From Candolleomyces eurysporus (taxonomy: Eukaryota > Basidiomycota > Agaricomycetes > Agaricales > Psathyrellaceae), in assembly GCA_027579435.1 (NCBI GenBank), contig JANBPK010001506.1, positions 1-52,560 on the forward strand: a stretch of DNA of 52,560 nt. The letters run 5' to 3'. Below are positions 43,368-52,560 of the stretch, one piece after another (within the stretch, counting starts at the first letter, position 1; the number at the start of each line of letters is the position of its first letter). The notes under the pieces are model-generated. The model worked only from the letters and a program-made list of their open reading frames with translations. It did no database searches and was not told where the DNA came from. A program made the position numbers and the translations under genes.

Positions 43368-45613
43368 ATGTCCATTGAGATAAGCCACGAGAAGAAAGAC
43401 CACGATGGAGATAAAACGGACGAGAAGACAGAACAGATAGAACTGTCCCCCGCAGCAGCCTCAGACTCGAGCATAAGCATGCCGGAGGGCGGTTACAAGC
43501 TGTACCGCAGGAGATTTGCTGGCATCGTCGGATTCGTATGTTAACCTTTGTTCATCTCGTAGCACTATCATTGATGTCGGCCGCTCGTTCAGGTGCTGTT
43601 GAACATCGTCGCCGCTATGGCCTGGACGTGGTTTGGTCCCATCTCGAACCAAAGTGAGCTTCTAGCGCTCGAGTGATATTCTAGTTTCGTGCCAACGGAC
43701 TGCTCTCTCCAGCTGCCGCCGAGTTCAACATTACACTCGACCAAGTCAACTGGCTCGGGAATGTCATGGCTGTCCTCTACCTACCGACTGCTTTCCTCGT
43801 CCCGGGCATTGTCACTAGATGGGGGATTCGTCGCTGTGTGAGTGCCTCGAAGCCATTGCCATCTGAGGCCCTAACTCAACAATCTCTCGTCAGACCGAGA
43901 TCGGAGCTGCTGCCCTCATCTTAGCATCCTGGTTGCGTTATGCGGGAACCGCGAAATCACTGTCACATCAGGGATCATATGCCCTGCTGTTTTTTNGGAC
44001 AGGTGCGAACACTTCGCTGCTTCGAATGCAATACATCAACATGCGGTATGGTTTCTAGATCTTTGCTGCCATAGCCCAGCCCATGTATCAAACTCTTGGT
44101 ACCAAGTACTCCGAGACGTGGTTCGACATGAGGGGCAGAACAACGGCAACCATGATCATCGCAATTTGTGAGCATTATCACTGTCTTGCTGAAGATTACT
44201 TCCCTTTGCTAATGAGGCCGAAGCTAATCCCATTGGTGGTGCCCTTGGGCAACTTTTGAGCCCCATGTTCGAAAATACACGGCAGTCGGTACGTGCGGAG
44301 TTCCTATGCAATGAGATAATGACTGAGGGTACCCTAGCTCCTCATCCTTGGGTGCATTACCAGTGGAATCGCACCCTGCTTTCTGCTAGTCGGAAATGCT
44401 CCCCCAACACCTCCAAGTGAGTTGATTGAAATCCAGAATATGTTCTTCACTAAAATATCCCCCAACAGCATATGCTGCCTCCAAGCCACCAGGTTCTCTA
44501 CGGAGCCTCTTATTCGCGATGGCTGGCAAACCACCCACCCGCGATGCAGCAATGAGCATCCGGGAGCGAATCGACTTTTTGATAATTATGATCGTCTTCG
44601 GCATTCTAGTGGGCGCGTACGTTCAGGCTATTCCCTTTACCTTTTCCTCGTTCTCATTCTTACCGAAATATGACAGGACAACATGTTTCTCCATCCTCAC
44701 TAATCAAATTCTGGTAAGAAACATTTTCCTGCGTTGCCTGGCAGTCATTGATTCGTCGTTTAGGAACCCATGGGCTACAGCTCAGACGAGTCGGGCTTCA
44801 TGGGAGCTTGTCTCTTACTCACCGGTGTTGTCGCTGCGATTGTCACGGCGCCATTATTCGACCGTGTCTTCACTTATCACCTAGCGTTAACGGCAAAGAT
44901 CTGTGCACCCGCAACAGCAATTGGGTGGCTTTCTCTCATTTGGGCCGGTATGTGTCATTTTGCCTCCCTTGTCTTTCCCCACCCCATTTGGGCCTTGTGA
45001 CTGACCGACTGACTGGCATTGCGTGCTTTTAGTCAAACCAAATAACTCGCCTGGCCTTTTTGTGGTGATGACCATTATTGGAGTGGGCAGTTTGCCTTTG
45101 CTCCCAGTTGCCCTGGAACTTGCTTGTGAGGTCACGAGGAATGCCCATGCGAGCTCGGCCATTTTATGGTCAATGTGAGTGTCCCTTCATAACTCCCTTT
45201 TCGTCGGAATCACGCTCCATTTGCATTCTTCCCCTTCCCTTCTTTCTTTATCTCGTAATGCTGCCGTTTTTCCCTATTGCTAACAACGCCATTCGTTCCT
45301 GGGTTTTGATTATAGTGGAAACGTCGTGTCGATCGTGTTCGTTTTGTGTAAGTCCGCTCCTTCCGCCGATAATCTTGTGTTTCTGGTACTCATGCTCACG
45401 GCTTGTCCGTCCCGTTCAGCCCAACAAGCACTCCGAGCCGGACCTGACGCTCGACCTCCTTTGAACATGAAACGAGCGCTCATTTTCAACGGCGTTTTCT
45501 GCATGGTGGCCGGAGCTACAGTCCTCCTGCTCAAGGGCGAGCAGAACCGGAAGAAGGTGGATGAAGAGAAACGGGATCTTGCATTGTCTACTATCAACCC
45601 CCAACCATCATGA
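43368..45613 (+). CDS. MFS transporter, SLC49/FLVCR-like
   Basis: Thirteen exons (43368-43535, 43593-43653, 43713-43837, 43894-44002, 44059-44167, 44224-44288, 44338-44416, 44469-44616, 44677-44713, 44764-44947, 45033-45174, 45316-45347, 45420-45613) give 483 aa and about 12 membrane spans. The N at 43996 after a T-run must be discounted; then LFFG and Q join smoothly to IFAAIAQPMYQTLGTKYSE. The acidic N-terminus leads to YRRRFAGIVGF, WFGPISNQTAAEFN and VNWLGNVMAVLYLPTAFLV, then an MFS-type loop TRWGIRRCTEIGA. These are features of the FLVCR/DIRC2 (SLC49) branch of the major facilitator superfamily. Animal members move heme, choline or pyridoxine; the fungal substrate is unknown. Confidence 0.85.
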
Positions 45614-45766
45614 CCGACAGCGATATCTTCACGGAGACCTGGACTCTGAGCCAGATCTATTTTATGCACTTACGTACTTGTATAACTAACGCTGGGATGT
45701 AATGGCCAGAACGGAGCCATCGATACATAGGCATAATAATTAAATCCTCTGAATTATACCTCGAGG

Positions 45767-47705
45767 TCATGGTGACGAGCCGGCCGGCTTTGGATCGTCA
45801 CCGACGGCTGAGGACGATGAAGGCGGTTTGAAACCCTGGAAGTACTTTTCTCGGAAGTCTTTGTGAGCTGGTACGTGCCCCGAACCTTCAGATCCGTCAC
45901 GGGGAGCAAATGTTGGCGGGGGGTAATCCTCTGTCGTCGTCTTCTTAATCGTGATCAACTAGGTTTGCACCGACCGCGCCAGTCAGTACGTTCTTTTAAA
46001 GAACGGAATACCCAGAATGTATTGACTTACCCTGCGACCCCACGATCCAAAATCCTGCAGAGAATTGGCGATCACCTCCATCCCCTCGCATAGCATAGTG
46101 TAGATGTCGACCTCCTCGTACTCGTCCGTCACAGTCGGGAGGAAGAACACGAGCCTCCCTCCAGGCCTCAGGAGGTATCGTGCGAAGAGCACAAGGTCGG
46201 AGACAAGATGAGATAGCTCGTATGGTTTCGTAGGTGGGATGTACGGGGTGTCGTCCCTGTAGAGAATCCATTCAGTTCGACGAGGCATATCGGGAGCAAA
46301 AAGGGATCGGGACGAACGATTGGGGATTCTCTCTATGTTGACGACATAGCTCCTTCTGTCGCTCTGACAACTCGCGTCTCCGGCCTAGCCTTTTCGCCCC
46401 CGCCCGCACGCCATCTGTGGTATGCCGAATGCCTGTGAGTAACCTGCGTGTCGAGTCAAGCTCACGAACAACGTACATGGCGGGTCTGTAATAATCGCGT
46501 CAAAAAATCCTCCACATCTCCATGGATGATTGGTTATATCGAAAGTGGCGAGGTCGAGGATCCTGGAGTCTACTCCGTATTGCTTTGCGGCTCGCCGGAC
46601 ACCAGGGACAGATTCTACAAAGACCTGGTGAGACGCGGTTGAAAAGAGGGGCCGGGATCATACATACCTTTACCTCGCATCTGCCTTCCATCAATGTCAG
46701 ATCCAAAGACGAGGGCCCCAAAATGTGCGATGGGCTAGGGTGATTGATAGTGAGCGACGGTTCCTGGTAGCTGAGTGTTCCAAGGACGTACATATGCCAT
46801 GCTACCAGTTCCCATGAACGGGTCGTACATTAACTTCCCTGGTGAAGCCTGGATCCGTTATTAGCGTGTTCGATATGCAAAGAATATGTAGGAAAGCACC
46901 ATCGTCTGGTTCGCCATGAGCAAGGAGACTTCGGCCTCCATGCTAGTATTCCCATAGTACTTTCGCTTCTTCACGTCAAACACGGATACTAGCGGACGAG
47001 CGGAGCTTTCCTCCAGCTTTGAGTATTGGGATCAGTGCTCTCGACCATAACTCTAGGAAAGCGGTGGTGCGCACCAGTCTCCCGAAATACACTTGTCGAA
47101 AGCCCCCATCTCCCTCATGTCGCTCTCGAGCACGCTTATACGTCTCGTCATCTATCTGCGTATATCAATACCAGCTTTCACCAGACTGTCAAACCACTCA
47201 CATTCTTCGAAACACGAGAGCATGATATCCGGGTTCTTCATATTGATCTCACCAAGGAACCCCATGTACGCGAAGCTCTCTATAACGTCCCGCTGTCTCT
47301 TTTGCGGGATTTTATGGTTGAAAGCGGATACGAAGAACTTGAACGAAGTATCTGGGATATATTGAGCCCATTTTTCGCGGTTCGATTTGTTGATTTCGTG
47401 GAGGTCGTCGTAGCTCGATCCGTGACCATAGTAATCGTAAATCGACCTTTTATTCCGATCTATCAAGCGAGCGAGAGATCGTGAATGAAAGTAGCGTACT
47501 TGACAAGGATACACCGTCTAGCCAAGATCCTCGCCTGCTCCTCGCTCTCGAGTTCGAGGACCATAAACGGCCGTTCGGGATCGTTGCATTCTGGATCGTC
47601 GAGGATGCGAACGGTGAATCCGTTTAGTTCAGAGATGGACTCGAGTTCTGGTATGCGGAATTCGCTGTGGACTTGGGCAAATTGGAAGAGATATTTCGAC
47701 GGCAT
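45767..47705 (-). CDS. TRM11: tRNA (guanine10-N2)-methyltransferase catalytic subunit
   Basis: Trm11 methylates G10 of tRNA at N2 using SAM, in complex with Trm112. Ten exons (47705-47500, 47446-47202, 47151-47075, 47016-46900, 46848-46792, 46734-46674, 46614-46477, 46414-46318, 46256-46031, 45958-45767) give 471 aa, normal for the family. The N-terminus YLFQFAQVHSEFRIPEL is a Trm11 hallmark and leads into a THUMP-like region. The SAM motif DPFMGTG is at 224-230 and the catalytic DPPYG starts at about residue 298. YIPPTKPYELSHLVSDL and LLRPGGRLVFFLPT follow. The donor of intron 8 (GTTCGT) is inferred from frame and typical intron length. It is in tandem with MRI1 and convergent with the transporter. 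Confidence 0.95.
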
Positions 47706-47902
47706 GGGTGACTGAAGGCAAGAGGATTCTGATACGATATGAACGCGATCAAAATGAGATCAAAAATTGCTTCCGGTTCTGGGCGCTAACAAGAAATCCA
47801 AGAGACGACGGTATGTGCATAGGTCATTTCATGTTTTCCCTCTACTACATTCTGGTAGATAGCGATAGATAGATTGCATCGGGTACCTGCTCTCTAGAGC
47901 AT

Positions 47903-49266
47903 CTATACGATTGGTGTCAAATCAAAGAAGTTCTCTCCGTCCTTCTTCACCGCAACACCCTTTTCCGTGACAATCGCAGTAATCAACTCTGCAGGGGTCA
48001 CGTCGAAGCTGGGATTGTAGATCCCATCCAAGCCGAAAGGAGTCAGCATCACTTGTGCCTGCTCGACCTTCCCTTCGCTAGGTTGAGGATAGATTGCACC
48101 TCGGACGAGGCATGCTTCGAGTGGTGGACGGTGTTCAATCGGGATTCTGGTGCACAGGCTCGCGTTAGCCATGAGTTCGTGAGGAGAAAGACTGTACTAC
48201 ACACTGGTCACCACTGTCAATATTGAGGTCAACGGTGCTGATGGGTGCGACGACGATGAAAGGAATTTTGTGCCTCGCAGCGAGCACAGCGGCATTGTAG
48301 GTCCCAATTTTGTTGGCAGTGTCGCCGTTCTTCGCGATTCGATCAGCGCCAACAGCTGATTCGGGGTAAGCATGGCCATTACTATCTCAAATTCCGAGAG
48401 ACTCACCAACGGCATGGATGTTGTGGTGTTGGAATAAAGACCCGACCATGGTATCGCAAATCATGACAGAAGGGATTTGTAGAGTCTTCAGTTCGAGAGC
48501 TGTCAGCCTCGAACCTTGGTGGTATGGCGCGGTTTGCGTGAAGTACGCCTTGTCAAGCTGACCGACTTCATGAAGGTAGGTAATGAGACCTAACGCAGTC
48601 CCGTATCCCTGTAAACGCTTAGCATCATAAAAACACACCAAGGAAAAAAGGCTTACAGATGTAGCCAATGAACCGGTATTGCAGACAGTCAAGACATTAA
48701 GAGTCTTTCCAGTGGACGGTTGGACACGGCTAACCAGCCAGTCTCCTCCCCACTTCGCCATAGCCTTGTTCCTGCCCACATCTTCACCTGCAATGAGTTT
48801 CCCCTCTTCAATGAGGTTTTGAACAATCGTCCGTGCGTCCTCATTTGCAGCAATTGCGTCATCCAGCGTCTTGGTGAGGCGATGGGTAGCATTGCCCAGA
48901 TTTACGGCGGTAGGGCGTGCAGTGTACAGGTAGTCAAGGAGAGGCTGGACGTGGGCCTTCAATGCCTCTCCCGAGGAAAAGTAGTCCGGCAGAGGTTCCT
49001 GGCGAAGTGCTCTAGAAAGGTATTGGGCAAATGTCAAGGAAGCGAGCGACGCTATGGCTGGCGCGCCTCTGATCTGTTTAATTTGTGTCACTGATTAGAT
49101 ACGCGTGCAAGCGAAGATAACGCACCTTCATCGTCTTGATAGCATCGTGAGCGTCTTGAATGGTGTCGATGCCGACATACTCTGTGATGTGGGGCAGCAA
49201 AAGCTGGTTGACGATTTCGATCTTGTCGTCGTTGGTCTTGATTGAGATGAGCGCAGAGGCGGCCAT
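47903..49266 (-). CDS. MRI1: Methylthioribose-1-phosphate isomerase
   Basis: Mri1 converts 5-methylthioribose-1-phosphate to 5-methylthioribulose-1-phosphate in the methionine salvage pathway. It belongs to the eIF2B-alpha/MTNA fold family and is cytosolic. Exons 49266-49126, 49073-48657, 48608-48407, 48355-48205 and 48146-47903 give 384 aa, the expected size. Signatures are [13 protein letters not shown] at the second exon start, [17 protein letters not shown] containing the catalytic Cys near 178, [10 protein letters not shown], and [18 protein letters not shown] with the catalytic Asp near 258. [12 protein letters not shown] and FDVTPAELI follow. An upstream in-frame ATG at 49308 would add 14 residues; I prefer 49266 because [10 protein letters not shown] aligns with the usual N-terminus. 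Confidence 0.96.
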
Positions 49267-49561
49267 TGTCCTGAGTGAACGGAAGACGGAAAAACTGACG
49301 GCGGCCAATCAGCGCACGCCGCAATCATATGTAGCAAACCCAGGCCTAGGGTCAGCAATCAAACGCAGCGCCGAACAATCACATGCGTCATTTTACCTCC
49401 TTGTGTACGACCAACCGTCTACATATCCAATGAAGCGGCCTCTGCGGTCCAGCGCCATTCTTCCTTCACAACCACTTATCGGCGCATAAAGGCTCTCACT
49501 TGGACCTGCAAGAGCGGAAAAGCGTTTTCCTCGCTACAAACTCCAATCTCTGGACCGAGAG

Positions 49562-52560
49562 ATGATTGACCATCTCGTTGGACGTCCGAACCCGTCATGG
49601 AAGCGAACCCAGGTGCGTCCTGAGGTTTTGCAGCACAGATGAGTTGCTGATAGGGAGTAAATGACGCCTAGGTCTATCTTGTCATCTTGTTCTGGCTCTG
49701 GCGAATCGTCCGTGGATCCTCCGGGCCTCCACGACTGCTATTCCTGCCTCGAATTAATCGGTCATTGAGTATGTCCCTACCAATGCCGCCTGGGCAACAA
49801 GTACTGAGCGCGCTGTCCAGAACGATTCACTCCCTGGCAGATCATTCTCAGCACCCTCACGACTGTCTATGCCCTCAGGAACTTGGACAAGATACTGGGG
49901 CTCAATGGTGAGCACGCCGTTCTATTGTCCTCGGACGGCACTTGCTCAACAAGTCCGTTGTGTTCAAGCTCCGGAGCCGCTGGCTCGGCTGGTACGCTCG
50001 CATACCCACTAATCTGGTCCAAGCTCGATTAACCTTTCGACTAGTACTCCCCTTCATATTATCGGGCGACATGGATCGTCACGGGATTGGACGCTGGTTT
50101 CGCCACGGCCATGGCAATTCGTCCGAAGTGGCTTCGGGATTTCGCCTCTATTATATTCTCCGTGTATTATATGATTTATGCCCAAGAGGCTGACGAGAAG
50201 GTGAGCGAACACATCCAGTTCATTCGCTTATCGCGCTATTAATTAACGCTTGGCTCCAGTTACGACGATTTAGGGCTGTGCCGACAGTTGAAATGTTGCG
50301 AGTTACCTGGGAGAAGACGACCAATCCTTACGTGAGTTCGTAGCTCCAAAACCCACTCTGGGTCGTCTCCACTCACATTTGGATTGATAGTTGAAACTGT
50401 TAACCCATCTCCGCTCACCTCGCGTCGCCATTCGTCGAAAGATCCACTTACCCCGCCCAAAGGCATCATTGTATGACCGACCAATCACTGCTTGGCTGTT
50501 CTTTGCTCCTCCAGAGGACCAGCTAGCCAATCAGACAGAATTGATATTAGACTTCCCTGGGGGAGGGTTCATCGCCATGTCTCCAGAACATCACGAAGAA
50601 CGGTTACGGATGTGGGCTGTTACTTCGAGAAGGCCAGTATTGTCGATTGATTATGGCAAAGCTCCTGAATGTAAGTAATCCCTGGGTGACTTTTGAGGAT
50701 GAACCTGGCTTATCGCGCGCTTCGTAGATCCGTACCCGTTTGCTATCGACGAGGCGTTTGATACTTATCGAGTTTTGGTTGAGTCAAGTGCGTTTTTCAT
50801 TTCAGTAGTTCATGAGATTCATATTAATTGCCTCCAAGATGGCGCTCTGATCGGTCTAGGCGGCAGCAAGCTCAGCATTATCCTTACCGGTGATTCTGCG
50901 TAAGGGTCACATTACTACCAATGAAGTCGAATTCCCAAAGAGACTGATTATTCTCTTAGCGGAGGTACATTGGCGGTCAACGTCGTTTTGCGGATATTGG
51001 AGTTGAGAAACATGAATGTTTCTCGTCCTACTTCACTTCCTATGCCAACCGCTGTCGTTCTCAGCTACCCTGCTCTGGACTTCAATTTCACTTCGTGGAT
51101 GTCAACAGAGAACCTTCGAATCCTGAGGTCGGAACAGTCCAGCGGCAGTCTGCGAGAATTGGCTGAGCAGAAAGATCACTTGAAGCACGTTGTAAGTGTC
51201 ACCCGTTTAAGTCATTGATCCCAGCGCTATGTGGCTTACACCTACCAGTCTCCTCTCAGTATGGTCAGGGACAACCGGCCATTTTCCCAGCGCAAGAAAT
51301 TGAAGCGAAAGTCCAGCTGGAAAGACGCTATTCGAGGGTGGGCGAGTGGCGGCGAAGACCAGGACGAGGAGAAACGTCCTCGCCGCACTTCTTCTACCGG
51401 CTCGAAAATGCCTCCCAAGCTCGGAGACAAGCGACATGCGCGGAGTACGGGCGATGAGGGAACCCTGGCAGACGCCGAGAGCTCTGACGAAGACGAAGAG
51501 GACTTTAATCAATACCCGGAAGAGGCACGGCCTATCCGAGCTCGCGTCAAGTACAAGTATCCCAGCGGGAACGATGCAGTGGCGAGGAGTAAATCGGCGT
51601 TGGAGAGGCAACAGCAAGAGCTTTCCTTGGCTGTTGAAAAGGCAAATACGAAAGCGACCCTGGGTGTTGGATCCAGAGGCGCCAGAGCTAGCGAGCCGAT
51701 CGGGACGAGGTTGACCATGACGAGTCGAACGGGGTACTTCCAGGACAGGATTGTCTCTCCCAGCATGGTACGTACCCCTGGTAAATGAAGGGTGCGTTTG
51801 GACTCATTTTTCCTTCTTCAGATGCGCGCTATGGCCATTTTGTACATTGGTCCTCACCGCAACCCTGATTTCTACACCGACTACCATATTTCGCCGATTT
51901 TGGCGCCGGCACACCTCCTTGCACAGTTTCCTCCCCTGCTACTGCAGTGCGGAGAGAAAGACCCATTTGTGGACGATACAGTCATCTTTGCGGGTCGTGT
52001 GCGAGAAGCTAAGCGGGCGCGAAAGATGGAACTCGATCTGCTGCTTTCGGGCAAGAGCGCCAGATTTGGAGAAGGGCTGAGGATGAGCGCCGCGCAAGTG
52101 AACACTGAAGGCAAGTCGCCGGCGGAATTGAGGGCGGAACGTGACAAACTGGCTGGGGAGAATGAGTCGGATTGGGTGCAGATGGTTTTGTTTTCCGACT
52201 GGAGTCACGGGTATCTCCAAATGCCCACCTTGATGAGCGAGGCCAAGGCGGTGAGTCCTCCATAACAAGGCGCCCGATAATATATTGAACCCCCATTTGC
52301 AGGTTATTGAGGATATGGCAGAATGGATGGAAGACGCGTTTACGAGATATGACCCATCCCTGGCCGACAGCGGGGCAAGTGACCAGACGCTCACACTCCG
52401 GGTTCCCAGTCCCAAGTTGACGATTCCACCGCCCGACCCAAGCCCTCTGGCCAGTGCGTCGGAAGGAGAGACGGACTCGCCCATCACGTTTGTGCCGAAG
52501 AAACAGTCGCGACGAGAGCCAGGAGAGGCCAGCGCGCGCCGGAGTGACTCATCCGCATCA
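49562..52560 (+). CDS. HSL-like alpha/beta hydrolase (partial, runs off end)
   Basis: Thirteen visible exons (49562-49612, 49672-49768, 49821-49907, 49969-49991, 50045-50200, 50260-50331, 50391-50670, 50728-50787, 50860-50899, 50960-51191, 51249-51767, 51822-52250, 52303 to the end) give at least 768 aa. An N-terminal hydrophobic segment (VYLVILFWLW, residues 18-27) and a second (FASIIFSVYYMIYA) suggest ER or lipid-body association. The catalytic domain has LDFPGGGFIAM (oxyanion region, 215-225; the usual first His is replaced), GDSAGG (nucleophile Ser288), KDPF (Asp586) and WSHGYLQ (His668), so it is probably a lipase/esterase of the hormone-sensitive-lipase group. About 170 charged, Ser-rich residues are inserted between Ser and Asp. 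The first exons are the least certain. The C-terminal tail is low-complexity. Confidence 0.82.

Overview
The window is from a filamentous basidiomycete (Agaricomycete-type) nuclear genome. Genes are dense and on both strands, with many 49-70 nt GT-AG introns. The gene set is fungal: SEY1, PRM1, a division I chitin synthase, TRM11, MRI1, NACHT-TPR receptors and F-box proteins of mushroom type. Exon models were built by eye from splice signals, frame continuity and family motifs. Every housekeeping model closes to a whole number of codons. Three of them do so only if a single N next to a homopolymer is ignored.

Layout. (1) 181-6479, minus: two tandem acetoacetyl-CoA synthetase genes with the same 15-exon structure. 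(2) 7405-14032, plus: SEY1 (ER membrane fusion) followed by PRM1 (plasma-membrane fusion at cell fusion). (3) 15065-17175, plus: an uncharacterised four-pass membrane protein with a large ectodomain. (4) 17.5-33.0 kb: an accessory island. Three tandem minus-strand NACHT-TPR (NLR/STAND) genes alternate with an F-box/LRR-like gene and its relics. NLR-C (28754-32083) is intact, NLR-B (22363-25816) has one frame break in a G7 run, and NLR-A (18408-21874) has two frame breaks. No F-box copy is clearly intact. The island also holds diverged pieces of PRM1 coding and 3' flanking sequence, about 12-14 kb from PRM1 itself. (5) 33170-52560: conserved genes again. They are an R3H protein, chitin synthase, a DUF1771-Smr protein, a U1-type zinc-finger (WBP4-like) splicing protein, an SLC49/FLVCR-like transporter, TRM11, MRI1, and an HSL-like alpha/beta hydrolase that runs off the window end.

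The main interest is the island. It combines a young NLR array with near-identical ATPase cores, exact 135-bp TPR-coding repeats, a shared unclassified N-terminal motif, hitchhiking F-box relics and scattered PRM1-derived fragments. Fungal NLRs often act in non-self recognition after cell fusion, and PRM1 acts in fusion itself. The physical and sequence link is seen directly; a functional link is only inference. Five of the intergenic regions are head-to-head and could be shared promoters (AACS2/SEY1, CHS/Smr, WBP4-like/SLC49, MRI1/hydrolase, NLR-B/F-box). I saw no tRNA, rRNA, CRISPR array or intact transposon.
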